DNA of 27,087 nucleotides. Origin: an uncultured Bifidobacterium sp. (lineage in GTDB: Bacteria > Actinomycetota > Actinomycetes > Actinomycetales > Bifidobacteriaceae). Location: assembly GCF_959020145.1 (NCBI RefSeq), contig NZ_CAUEQY010000015.1, positions 1-27,087 on the forward strand, written 5' to 3'. How positions within the stretch are numbered: position 1 is the stretch's first letter; each line of letters starts with the position of its first letter. Below the pieces are notes generated by a model. The model did not search any database, was not told the DNA's origin, and saw only the letters and a program-made list of their open reading frames with translations. Position numbers and translations under genes: made by a program. Positions 7,806-15,863 of this stretch are shown piece by piece.

Positions 7806-10448
7806 CTAAGCTTCGGCGAGCGCCTCAACAGGCGGTACTTTGACCGCTCTGCGGGCAGGTGCGATGCTGGCGAGCAACGCAGCCACGGCGGCCACGGCGA
7901 GCACGATGCCGTTGACGCCCCATTCGAAGGGGAACACCACGGTGCCGTACAGGCTGAACACCACGTATGCGCCCAGCCAGCCGAACAATGTGCCGAGCAG
8001 GATGCCGGCGATGCCGGAGACGAGCGAGATGAGCAGCGCTTCGATGGCGAGCGATGCCCTGAGCTGGCCGCGGGTCATGCCGATGGCGCGCAGGGTGGCC
8101 GATTCGCGGGTGCGTTCGATCACCGACAGGGACAGCGTGTTCGCCACGCCGACAAGTGCGATGAGCACAGCCACAGCGATCAATCCCACCAGAAGCATCA
8201 TCATGGAGTCGATCATCTTCGCCCATACGATGCGTTCGGCGATCGGTCCGGTCACTGTCGCATCAGTGCTCTTCTCCAATGCGGCCTGCATGTCGTTGTA
8301 GATGCCGTCAACGGAAACTCCCGACTTGTCAGTATCCGCCTTGACCAGCAGCACATGGGTGGCGGCATCGAGGTCACCATTGGTGAAATGGCTTTCATCC
8401 ACGAATCCGACAGCTCCATACTGTGCGGATACGCGACGGTAGTCGGCTTGGTTTGCTTGCAATGTCAGCGAACGCGTAGCGTCGCCGTCCTGGTTCCATT
8501 CGGTGGAGAAATCAGCCGTGCCATTGGCGAACTGCAGCTCCTTGCCAGTTTGCGCATTGTATGTTGGCATGAGCACGCTATCACTGTCGATGGAGGCGTT
8601 ACCCAAGTTGGCACGCATGACCTGCTTGACCTGATCGATATTCTTCACGCCGACCAGCAATGCGGACGTAGGCTGGGTTCCATCCGCTTTCTCCAAGGTC
8701 ACGGAAACCGCCGGCGCATACAACGTGTCGGACACGCCGTTGATGTCGGCTACATCCTTGACCATTTGCTGGCTGATGTCATCGCCCATGGCCACGATGT
8801 CGACGCTATAACGGGTGGCGAGCGCACCATTCATAGTCTCTTTGGCGCTGGCGGCACCGGTTGCGATGGTGGAAACCAGGGTGACGCCGATGAGCAGAGC
8901 GGCACCGGTTGCTGCGATGCGTCGCGGATTCTTCTGAATGTTGGCGTGCGCAACCGTTGCGGAAGGGCCTGTCAGCGAGGCCAACGCTCCAACTCCCTTC
9001 ATGAGGGCCGGCATCCAAAACACCGCGGTGACCACCATTCCGAGGAATACCAGTGCGGCACCGGCGATGGCTACGAGCAGAATCATCGTGAATTGATCGC
9101 TGCTCGCATTCTCGCCGCCATTGGTGGCTTGTACCTGCCAGATGGAAAATACCACCATGGCGATACCGACCACCACCATCAGAATACCGATTATGGCTCG
9201 CGTGAGGCTGGAACGACGGTTGTCGGTCAGTTCAATCGGGCGCAATGCCTCCAATGGCGTCACCGCAGTAGCGGAACGTGCAGATCCCAGGGATGCGAGC
9301 ACCGTCACCACAATACCGAAGAGAATAGGTATGACGGCGGCCTGCCAAGAGAAATTGAATCGCATACCCTCTTGCATGATGTCGCTGACGCACATGCCCC
9401 ACATGAGCAGACTTCCCAGCACCACGCCAAGCACGGATGCGACGAAGCCAAGCACTGCCGCTTCGAACAGCACGGAGCCATACAGCTGGCCTTTTTTCGC
9501 GCCGATGGTGCGCAGCAAGGCGAGTGTGCGGCGGCGTTGCGCCACGAGTACTTGGAACGTGTTGGCGATCACCAGTGCCGCCACGAACATGGCAAGCACG
9601 CCGAAGCACATGAGGAATGTGGTGACGATGCTGGTTTGGTTGCCGGTTAAGGATTTGATGCTTTCGTCACTGACCTGCTGTCGCGACATCAGATCGAAAT
9701 GCTTTGGCAGCAACGCTTTCACACTGTTGATGGTTTTTGCGGATACGCTATTTCCATCCAAGGCAAGGTCGAGGTATACCGTTGTTGTTCCGGTGGTGTC
9801 GAAATCGTCCGTTCCCTGCATTGCGGCAAGCAGATTGTTGGATCCTACGATCGCACCACCATAGTACGAGTAGGCGCCGTTCGGATCGGAGGTGAGTCCG
9901 ACCACGCGCACGTTGTCCGCTTTGGCTTTGCCATCGGTGCCTACCGCATATTGGGAGGTCAGTCTTACAGTGTCGCCAATGCCGACGTTCAGCTGTTTCG
10001 CCATGTCTTCCGGCAGTGCGACTTCGTTGGAGTCCTTCGGCTGGTCCCCTTCTGTAATACTCACGGGAAGCATGTTCTTCTGTGCCGCGGTAGAGATGAT
10101 CTCGCCGCTGATGGCGCTGTCCCCCCTGGAAACGCTGACGCCGGTCTCCACCGAGGCGCGGACGCCGTCAACCCCTTCGATGCCGGCGATCTGGTCGAGA
10201 TGGAAGTCGCCGACAGTGCTGGAGTACGCTTCGTTGAGTTCCTCATCGCTCAGGTCGGAGCTGTTGACGGTCACCGCATAGTTGGCGTTTCCGAACATGG
10301 CGGTCATCTGCCGTGTCAGGGAGTCGTTCATGGCATTGCCGAACAGGAAGGTGCTGGCGATGAACGCCGTGCCGATCATGATGGCGATGCCTGCGGGTAT
10401 GAGCATGCGCTTGGTTTTTCGCATGAGTTTCAAAGTGATGGACCACAT
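7806..10448 (-). CDS. ABC transporter permease, MacB/FtsX type, two FtsX domains
   Basis: An 880-residue membrane protein. The N-terminal helix (about 17-38) is followed by a large extracytoplasmic MacB-like domain (to about 270), a first FtsX block of three helices (about 275-400), more helices near 420-480, then a helix near 510-530, a second extracytoplasmic domain (about 535-745) and a final FtsX block ending in A-P-A-R-R-A-V-K-V-P-P-V-E-A-L. The repeated V-T-P-L-E-A-L and V-P-P-V-E-A-L motifs close each FtsX block, as usual for this family. Such pumps move peptides, lipids or lipoproteins, or relay mechanical signals, and need a separate ATPase, here encoded 41 bases upstream. The ATG at 10448 has a somewhat distant AAGGAA; ATG at 10424 is an alternative. 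Substrate unknown. Confidence 0.93.
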   Translation of the reverse strand: MWSITLKLMRKTKRMLIPAGIAIMIGTAFIASTFLFGNAMNDSLTRQMTAMFGNANYAVTVNSSDLSDEELNEAYSSTVGDFHLDQIAGIEGVDGVRASVETGVSVSRGDSAISGEIISTAAQKNMLPVSITEGDQPKDSNEVALPEDMAKQLNVGIGDTVRLTSQYAVGTDGKAKADNVRVVGLTSDPNGAYSYYGGAIVGSNNLLAAMQGTDDFDTTGTTTVYLDLALDGNSVSAKTINSVKALLPKHFDLMSRQQVSDESIKSLTGNQTSIVTTFLMCFGVLAMFVAALVIANTFQVLVAQRRRTLALLRTIGAKKGQLYGSVLFEAAVLGFVASVLGVVLGSLLMWGMCVSDIMQEGMRFNFSWQAAVIPILFGIVVTVLASLGSARSATAVTPLEALRPIELTDNRRSSLTRAIIGILMVVVGIAMVVFSIWQVQATNGGENASSDQFTMILLVAIAGAALVFLGMVVTAVFWMPALMKGVGALASLTGPSATVAHANIQKNPRRIAATGAALLIGVTLVSTIATGAASAKETMNGALATRYSVDIVAMGDDISQQMVKDVADINGVSDTLYAPAVSVTLEKADGTQPTSALLVGVKNIDQVKQVMRANLGNASIDSDSVLMPTYNAQTGKELQFANGTADFSTEWNQDGDATRSLTLQANQADYRRVSAQYGAVGFVDESHFTNGDLDAATHVLLVKADTDKSGVSVDGIYNDMQAALEKSTDATVTGPIAERIVWAKMIDSMMMLLVGLIAVAVLIALVGVANTLSLSVIERTRESATLRAIGMTRGQLRASLAIEALLISLVSGIAGILLGTLFGWLGAYVVFSLYGTVVFPFEWGVNGIVLAVAAVAALLASIAPARRAVKVPPVEALAEA

Positions 10449-10489
10449 GGTTAATTCTGTTTCCTTCTTCGAATGCTTCTACAGTGCGT

Positions 10490-11281
10490 TTAGCGGGAAT
10501 CTCTCGCGGAAGCCGCATTCATTGTGGCGGCTTCGCGTTCCTTCATCAGCAGTTCACTCATCTGGTCTGCTGTCGGCTTGCTCACGTCCGCCACGATCTG
10601 GCCGTCGGCGAACACGAGCGCACGGTCGGCGTAAGACGCGGCGACCGCATCATGCGTGACCATGATGATGGTTTGGTCAAGTTCGTTGACGGAACGTTTC
10701 AGGAAGCTCAGCACTTCGGCGCTTGATACGGAGTCAAGATTGCCGGTGGGCTCGTCTGCGAACACCAGTTTCGGTTTGGTGATCAATGCTCGTGCGATGG
10801 CCACACGCTGCTGTTGGCCTCCCGATAGTTCGTTCGGACGATGGTTAAGACGTTCCTTAAGGCCAAGCGTTTCCACCAGCAGACGCAACCACTGTCGGTC
10901 TGGTTTCGCCCCAGCCAAGGTCAAGGGCATGAGAATGTTCTGTTCGGCAGTAAACATCGGCAGCAGATTGAAGCTTTGGAAGATGAAACCGATCTGATGG
11001 CGGCGCAGCAGGGTGAGCTGGTCGTCGTTCATGCGGGTCAGATCCTTGCCGTCGAACATGACGTGTCCGCTAGTGGCCGAATCAAGTCCGGCCAGCGTGT
11101 GCATCAACGTGGATTTGCCAGAGCCGGAAGGGCCCATGATGACGGTGAATTTTCCTTGTTCGAAGGCGATATTGACGTCACGTAACGCATGCACCGCGTT
11201 GCTTCCGGAACCGTAGTCCTTGACAAGATCGATGGCTTCAATGGCAGTGTTATTGGCTTTGATGGCGTCCCTGATGTCCAT
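10490..11281 (-). CDS. ABC transporter ATP-binding protein, MacB/LolD type
   Basis: A 263-residue ATPase that powers the permease encoded downstream. Visible are Walker A G-P-S-G-S-G-K-S-T (50-58), the Q-loop F-Q-S-F-N-L-L-P, signature L-S-G-G-Q-Q-Q-R-V-A-I-A-R-A-L, Walker B L-V-F-A-D-E-P-T-G-N-L-D and switch His in V-T-H-D. All match the MacB/LolD (DevA) class. The start at 11281 has AGGA six bases upstream; extension to 11344 gives an atypical N-terminus without a ribosome site. A C-terminal extension of about 30 residues is alanine-rich. The two ABC genes are one operon, convergent to the kinase/regulator pair. Confidence 0.95.
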   Translation of the reverse strand: MDIRDAIKANNTAIEAIDLVKDYGSGSNAVHALRDVNIAFEQGKFTVIMGPSGSGKSTLMHTLAGLDSATSGHVMFDGKDLTRMNDDQLTLLRRHQIGFIFQSFNLLPMFTAEQNILMPLTLAGAKPDRQWLRLLVETLGLKERLNHRPNELSGGQQQRVAIARALITKPKLVFADEPTGNLDSVSSAEVLSFLKRSVNELDQTIIMVTHDAVAASYADRALVFADGQIVADVSKPTADQMSELLMKEREAATMNAASARDSR

Positions 11282-11336
11282 GGAAGTTCCTTTCTTTGTG
11301 AAGTTACTTCCAACATACGGAACATTCGACGTCAAC
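11282..11336 (-). promoter_or_regulatory. Palindrome cluster upstream of the ABC operon (candidate operator)
   Basis: Overlapping dyads lie directly before the ATPase gene: GGAA-G-TTCC at 11282-11290, GAAGT-T-ACTTC at 11300-11310 and TTCC-N7-GGAA at 11308-11322, followed by a minus-strand TTGACG (-35-like) at 11335-11330 without a convincing -10. The repeated GGAA/TTCC half-sites suggest a dimeric regulator, possibly the nearby LuxR-type response regulator. This assignment is inference only. Confidence 0.35.
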
Positions 11337-11454
11337 GGCATCATGCGTTGGTCTGAAATCCTGCTGAACCGCGACTCATCCTTGAGTATGAGATCAACGC
11401 GGGAACAGCGAAAACTGGATGATCAGAAACCATGTTCCAAGCATCGGGCAATCG

Positions 11455-12474
11455 TCAATCGCCTAGCAATACGCCTTCGTGCGGCGGCTCAAGCCAATAC
11501 GACTCCTTCTCCACACTGACGGTGGACGCCCACCAGGTCTGTTCCACGCCTGGCAATGGGCGAATGGATTCGTCCACCACGCGCCATAGGTCCTCATCGT
11601 TGTCGGCGATGATTTCAATCAGGTAATCGGCACCGTTCAATCCGACACCACTCATCGCGTACGTCACTTCGTCGATGGCCAGAAGCTGTTCGGAGTCAAG
11701 CCGATATGGAGGTTTCACTCCAAGTCCGAGGAATGCCTGTCGGAATCCTCCCAAACGCATGGGGCTTACCGTGGCCATAATGCGCATCACGCCGGAATCT
11801 TCGAGTTTTTTGATGCGGCCGCGAATCGCCGTATGGGTCACGCCGAGACGCTCCCCCAACGACGCATAGCTGGCCCTGCCGTCCTTCTGCAGTTCGTTGA
11901 ATGTGTGCACGAACCGTGGATCCAGACGATGCGAGGGAATATCGGTGCCGACACTCGCCTCGCGTTTGGTCAGGAAGCCGGTTTCGCCATGCGCGGCGAG
12001 CAGACGGTTCACCACGCTGACATTGTGGTCATCAAGCACCAGCCGTCCGCATGAGAACACCTGCAGACGGGACAATCCCGGCAACGCGCGCAGACCATGT
12101 TTGAGGAAATGATCCATGCCTTCAGCCGAATACACCACAGCCTCAGCGATGATGTCGGCATCCCCCAGAGCGCAGACCACGTAGGTGACCTGTGGCATGG
12201 ATTGGAGCATGGCAAGAGCCTCATCCCTGCTCCCGTCGAGACGAAGTCCCACCAGCACCTGGCTGTAATTGCCCAGACTCAATGGATTGCACACCGGGAC
12301 GATGCTCATGATGCCGGATTCAGTAAGCCTGCGGTAGCTTTCCGTAGCCGCGTAGACGGAAATGCCGATTTTGTCGGCAAGCGCCTGCATGGTCATACGG
12401 CCGTCGCATTGCAGGGCCGAGACCACTTTCAGGTCGCGTGCTGTGATGGTGATGCGTTGTTCGTTCTGGAACAT
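11455..12474 (-). CDS. Tandem Lrp/AsnC-family transcriptional regulator
   Basis: A 339-residue protein with two Lrp/AsnC units in series, about twice the usual 150-residue length. Unit 1 has a winged helix (about 12-60, MQALADKIGISVYAATESYRRL) and a ligand-sensing RAM-like beta-alpha domain (about 72-155). Unit 2 has a helix-turn-helix (about 193-240, YASLGERLGVTHTAIRGRIKKL) and a second RAM domain (about 250-330). It probably folds as a pseudo-dimer. Its ribosome site GAGGCAGG overlaps the end of ecfT (9-base gap), so it is translated with the ECF genes and may regulate them or an amino-acid/vitamin regulon. The ligand is not readable from sequence. Confidence 0.92.
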   Translation of the reverse strand: MFQNEQRITITARDLKVVSALQCDGRMTMQALADKIGISVYAATESYRRLTESGIMSIVPVCNPLSLGNYSQVLVGLRLDGSRDEALAMLQSMPQVTYVVCALGDADIIAEAVVYSAEGMDHFLKHGLRALPGLSRLQVFSCGRLVLDDHNVSVVNRLLAAHGETGFLTKREASVGTDIPSHRLDPRFVHTFNELQKDGRASYASLGERLGVTHTAIRGRIKKLEDSGVMRIMATVSPMRLGGFRQAFLGLGVKPPYRLDSEQLLAIDEVTYAMSGVGLNGADYLIEIIADNDEDLWRVVDESIRPLPGVEQTWWASTVSVEKESYWLEPPHEGVLLGD

Positions 12475-12483
12475 TGGCCTGCC

Positions 12484-13296
12484 TCAGAACTGCCACAGCA
12501 TCAGCCAGATGCTGCCTGCCGTCGCGGCGACGGTGACCGCAAGGATGATCCAATCGGAGAGTCTCATCTTCAGCTGTATGCGGTAGGTGCGTCTCACGCC
12601 TTGGAGGTTGAGCCCGCGCGATTCCATAGCCCAGCCGACGCTTTGGCTCATTTTGTAGGCGCGGATCAGCACCGCGATGATGATGGGCAGATACGATTTG
12701 AACCGGTCCACCAAGCGTACGAATACGTTGCGTTTCTTGCCGGTGGCGTCTTTCTTGCCGTTCAAGTCGAGTCCGCGGGCCCGTTGCGCGGCCGATACGG
12801 ATTGGAAGATGGAGAAGAACACCGGAATGTAGCGCAGCGCGGTGGCGAGCGTGAGTCCGGCCTTGTACGGCATGCCCAGGGAGGTGAGCCCTCGGATCAG
12901 CTTGGTCTGGCTGGTGGTGAACAACGTGAGGAAGCACGCGAATCCGAGCGCCGGAATGCGCAATCCCATCACCGCGGCCATGACGAGGTTCTCTCGCGTG
13001 AGTTTCAGCCATCCCCACTGCCACAGCACGTGCGTGCCGGATGGGTCGAAAATCGGCCAGAGCACCACGATGAACACGATGATCACGGCGAGGATCTTCC
13101 ACACCCAGCCGATGCGTTTCAGCGGCACGCCGTCGGTGATGAGCATGAGATGTTCGATGATCAGAACGTCAAGTATGAACGCCCAGTTGCGCCATACCAG
13201 GCACAACACCAACATGACCACGGTGATGAGGAATTTCACACGGGGGTCGGCGCGATGCAGCCAGCCGTCGCCCGGTACATACAAATCGGCGTCCAT
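12484..13296 (-). CDS. ecfT: ECF transporter transmembrane subunit EcfT
   Basis: A 270-residue membrane protein of the CbiQ/EcfT family, the coupling subunit between the ECF ATPases and a vitamin-binding S subunit. It starts with the typical L-H-R-A-D-P-R-V-K-F segment, has several membrane helices in its first 170 residues, and carries the two coupling-helix Ala/Ser-Arg-Gly motifs, A-Q-R-A-R-G-L and A-M-E-S-R-G-L, that contact the ATPases. A lysine-rich loop follows the first motif. The stop of ecfA and its ATG share one base (TGATG), indicating translational coupling. A further helix ends the protein. Confidence 0.95.
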   Translation of the reverse strand: MDADLYVPGDGWLHRADPRVKFLITVVMLVLCLVWRNWAFILDVLIIEHLMLITDGVPLKRIGWVWKILAVIIVFIVVLWPIFDPSGTHVLWQWGWLKLTRENLVMAAVMGLRIPALGFACFLTLFTTSQTKLIRGLTSLGMPYKAGLTLATALRYIPVFFSIFQSVSAAQRARGLDLNGKKDATGKKRNVFVRLVDRFKSYLPIIIAVLIRAYKMSQSVGWAMESRGLNLQGVRRTYRIQLKMRLSDWIILAVTVAATAGSIWLMLWQF

Positions 13297-14921
13297 CAGT
13301 GTCGTCCTTCCTCATGCTTGGTGACTTTCAGCAGCACATGCGTCGCCGAAACGAGCCCATTGGATTTACGCGGTTTGCGGATGGTCCGAGATTGCTTCTG
13401 CGCCGCTTCGGACCTGTCGATCGGCCCATACTGCACGACTTTTCCGTCCTCCAATTCCAGCACATGCGTGCAGTACCGGTATACCGCGCGCATGTCGTGG
13501 CTGATCATGACGATGGTGACGCCGCGCTGGTTGAGTTTCTCGATGGTGCCGAGGAAGCGTGCTGCGAGACGGTGGTCGAGACCGGCCGTAGGCTCGTCGA
13601 GCACGAGGATCGGCGTGCGCATTGCAAGCACGGATGACAGCGCCACCGCACGGCGTTCGCCGTAGCCGAGCGTGGCCGGCGAGACGTCTTCATAACGGTG
13701 CAGATCGAACAGCGTCAGCATCTCGTCGACGCGTTTGAACACGGTGGCTCCGTCCAGTCCAAGCGCGGTAGGACCGAATGCGATTTCCTCCTTGGTGGTG
13801 GAGCAGAAGATCTGATGGTCGGGATTCTGGAAGACGAATCCGACGTGGGCCGCCATTTCGCCGACGCTGTGTTTGGAGGCGTCGAGCCCATCCACCGTCA
13901 CCGTGCCCTGCGTGGGTCGGATCAGTCCGTTCAGATGTTTGGCGAGTGTGGTCTTGCCGGAGCCGTTACGTCCGATGAGTCCGATGAATGAGCCACGTTC
14001 GATGTCGAACGTCACGTCGTCCAGAGCTTTCGATGCGTTGCCGCCGCGCTCATATTGGTAGGAGACATGGTCCAGACTGATGACCACGTCCTTGGACCGT
14101 TCCGGCTGATTCTTTTTGTCCTTCTTATGCTTTTTGCCCTGCTGTACGGCCTTGACCTGCGGCAGCGGATCGTCCGCGACCTGCACGCCGGAGGATTCCA
14201 GCAGTCCTTTTTCACGGACGAACAGGCTGGCGTCGCCGTTGCGCACCAATTCCCCATTGACCATAAACAACACTTGGTCGGCCCAATAGGCGATATGCTC
14301 CGTGTCCTGTTCCGCCATGATCACCGTCATGGAACGGGTCTGCCGGATGCGTTCAAGCACATCGAAGACTTCCTGCTTGCCTTCCGGATCGAGCGCCGCA
14401 GTCGGTTCGTCAAGGATGAGCACGTCGGGTTCCGCCGCCAATGCCGCCGCGATGGCCACACGCTGCATCTGCCCACCCGACAGGCTGGTCGGCACGCGCT
14501 TGCGGTAGCCGGTCATGCCGACCAGATCGAGCATGACGTCGATCTGCTTGTCGATGATGTCCGGTGCGATGCCGCGGTTTTCCAAAGGAAAGGCGATCTC
14601 ATCCTCAACGCTCGCACAGAACAGCTGCGCTTCGGGATCCTGCTGCACGTAGCCGATACGTTCGGACAACGCCGATACGGAATGACGGCTGGTGTTCATG
14701 CCGTTGACTTCCACCAGTCCGGTCATGGTGCCGTCCGCCAGATTCGGGATGATTCCAGCCAAAGCCATGCACAGGGTGGATTTGCCGGCGCCGGTCGGTC
14801 CGATGACGCCCACGAACGAGCCTGATTTGATATCGAAGCTGACATGCTTGAGGCTATCCACCGGCTTGCCGCCATCCACCAATGGCTCATACTGCCAACT
14901 CAAATCACGTACCGTGATCAT
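13296..14921 (-). CDS. ecfA: Fused ECF transporter ATPase (EcfA-EcfA), one composite site degenerate
   Basis: A 541-residue protein with two ABC ATPase domains in one chain, replacing the separate EcfA1 and EcfA2 of Firmicutes. Domain 1 (about 1-235) has Walker A G-P-T-G-A-G-K-S (41-48), L-S-G-G-Q (147-151) and L-D-E (170-172), but its switch position is Gln205 in M-A-E-Q-D. A lysine-rich linker (about 255-278) leads to domain 2 (about 280-500) with Walker A G-R-N-G-S-G-K-T (317-324), an altered signature L-G-Y-G-E (418-422), L-D-E (441-443) and switch His475 in I-S-H-D. The two losses fall in the same composite ATP site. A C-terminal tail of about 50 residues follows. GGAG precedes the ATG. 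It is co-transcribed with ecfT and the Lrp-type regulator and powers ECF vitamin uptake. Confidence 0.95.
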   Translation of the reverse strand: MITVRDLSWQYEPLVDGGKPVDSLKHVSFDIKSGSFVGVIGPTGAGKSTLCMALAGIIPNLADGTMTGLVEVNGMNTSRHSVSALSERIGYVQQDPEAQLFCASVEDEIAFPLENRGIAPDIIDKQIDVMLDLVGMTGYRKRVPTSLSGGQMQRVAIAAALAAEPDVLILDEPTAALDPEGKQEVFDVLERIRQTRSMTVIMAEQDTEHIAYWADQVLFMVNGELVRNGDASLFVREKGLLESSGVQVADDPLPQVKAVQQGKKHKKDKKNQPERSKDVVISLDHVSYQYERGGNASKALDDVTFDIERGSFIGLIGRNGSGKTTLAKHLNGLIRPTQGTVTVDGLDASKHSVGEMAAHVGFVFQNPDHQIFCSTTKEEIAFGPTALGLDGATVFKRVDEMLTLFDLHRYEDVSPATLGYGERRAVALSSVLAMRTPILVLDEPTAGLDHRLAARFLGTIEKLNQRGVTIVMISHDMRAVYRYCTHVLELEDGKVVQYGPIDRSEAAQKQSRTIRKPRKSNGLVSATHVLLKVTKHEEGRH

Positions 14922-15009
14922 GCGCTCTTCTCCATATCTTTCAGCACATCAGCCCATTGCACCGGCCGCGAACACAGCCACTACGGATACTATATGAACG
15001 AATATGTAT

Positions 15010-15060
15010 AAATAAAGCCCGTGGAATCGCCGTTCATCGGTGAACCCACGGGCTTTATTT
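15010..15060 (-). terminator. Strong terminator after the ECF S-subunit gene
   Basis: A 15-bp perfect stem, AAATAAAGCCCGTGG (15010-15024) and CCACGGGCTTTATTT (15046-15060), has a nested TTCA/TGAA mini-stem in the loop. On the minus strand it ends in a T-rich tail (TTTATTTATAC). It separates the S-subunit gene from ecfA, so ecfA-ecfT-lrp need their own promoter or read-through. The AT-rich 14975-15015 stretch is a possible promoter zone for ecfA. Confidence 0.88.
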
Positions 15061-15078
15061 ATGCAAGACAATAATGTA

Positions 15079-15630
15079 TCACTCGCCGGCCTTGACGCTG
15101 AGGTTGCCGAGTCGCACCAGCGGCGGATAAGCCTTGCGCACCGCGGAGAACAGTGCGAAGCCAACGATCAGGCCGACAACCATCTGGAATGAGTTGCCGA
15201 TGATTTCGCCTAGGGCCGGACCGAAGCCGGACAGGATGCCGCCGGCGATGAAGTAGCCGAACACCTTCCACACGCCGGCCACCAGAGAGCCGATGACGAC
15301 GTTGGCCGGTTTGAATTCACGGACCAGCAGACCCACGAGCACCGCCTGCAGACCATCGATGATGAAGGTGAAGATTGCCCACTGCGGGTATCCCGAGATG
15401 AGGTCGGACAACGCCGGTCCAAGACCGCCGACGATGCCGCCGACCCACGGGCCGAACGCATAGGAGCTGAAGAAAATCATCGTGTCGGACAGGTTGAGGT
15501 ATCCACGGGTCGGGGTCGGAATCTTCACGAACATGGTCAGCACGGTGGTGACCGCGGTCATGATGGCGATCAACGGGATGGTGTTGACCTGAATAGCTTT
15601 CTTGATATCGTTCTTGACGTCCTGCGCCAT
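15079..15630 (-). CDS. ECF transporter S component (vitamin-binding subunit, substrate unassigned)
   Basis: A 183-residue protein with about six membrane helices, the usual size of an ECF substrate-binding subunit. The motifs G-Y-L-N-L-S-D-T-M-I-F-F, G-G-I-V-G-G-L-G-P-A-L-S-D-L-I-S-G-Y and F-I-I-D-G-L-Q-A resemble the ECF-type riboflavin-transporter-like S family (PF07155), whose members bind different vitamins or precursors, so the substrate is left open. ATG at 15630 is preferred over a TTG at 15660 that has no ribosome site; the site here is weak (AGAAGA). Located just upstream of ecfA-ecfT but behind a terminator. The pyridoxal kinase gene two loci away makes a B6 vitamer a possible ligand, as inference. 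Confidence 0.88.
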   Translation of the reverse strand: MAQDVKNDIKKAIQVNTIPLIAIMTAVTTVLTMFVKIPTPTRGYLNLSDTMIFFSSYAFGPWVGGIVGGLGPALSDLISGYPQWAIFTFIIDGLQAVLVGLLVREFKPANVVIGSLVAGVWKVFGYFIAGGILSGFGPALGEIIGNSFQMVVGLIVGFALFSAVRKAYPPLVRLGNLSVKAGE

Positions 15631-15669
15631 AATACAGTCTTCTTCTCTCTTTTTTACCAAAATAGCAAA

Positions 15670-15752
15670 ATCATCTTGCTTTTCCTACGATTTGTAAAGA
15701 AATCGCAAGGAATTTCTTTCGATGTATCAAATTGCGACATACCATATCGCAA
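15670..15752 (-). promoter_or_regulatory. Promoter with overlapping palindromic operators for the ECF S-subunit gene
   Basis: On the minus strand a -35 TTTACA (15698-15693) and -10 GATGAT (15675-15670) are 17 bases apart, about 40 bases before the ATG. The -35 lies inside the dyad CGATTT-N6-AAATCG (15688-15705). Some 30 bases further upstream is a near-perfect 9-3-9 palindrome with arms TTGCGACAT (15732-15740) and ATATCGCAA (15744-15752). The core A/T-ATCGCAA is shared by both sites 44 bases apart. This suggests a dedicated regulator of vitamin uptake. No riboswitch fold was recognised in this leader. Confidence 0.5.
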
Positions 15753-15798
15753 CAAGCGAAAATTTTATCCCATCCGCGTTACAAGCGCAGTGCAAAGC

Positions 15799-15842
15799 GG
15801 GCGGCCCGCAACACCCCCTTCTCATGGTGCAGCGGACCGCCC
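15799..15842 (-). terminator. Terminator after metY
   Basis: An 11-bp GC-rich stem GGGCGGCCCGC (15799-15809) / GCGGACCGCCC (15832-15842), with one G-T pair, encloses a 22-nt loop with an inner CACC/GGTG pairing. It lies 21 bases past the metY stop. There is no long T run, so strength is uncertain. Confidence 0.65.
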
Positions 15843-15863
15843 GACAGTTGTTTCAGACCAAAG

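Noticed and set aside
7770..9650. Plus-strand frame of 626 codons opposite the ABC permease
   Set aside because: His/Gly/Arg-rich composition typical of an antisense shadow; the permease on the other strand is clearly real.
14949..15006. Small hydrophobic peptide between the S subunit and ecfA (minus strand)
   Set aside because: A hydrophobic stretch can be read, but it has no ATG or ribosome site and runs into the terminator stem upstream.
15631..15798. Riboswitch in the ECF S-subunit leader
   Set aside because: The region is mostly upstream of the likely transcription start and shows DNA dyads rather than the conserved cores of FMN, TPP or other vitamin riboswitches.
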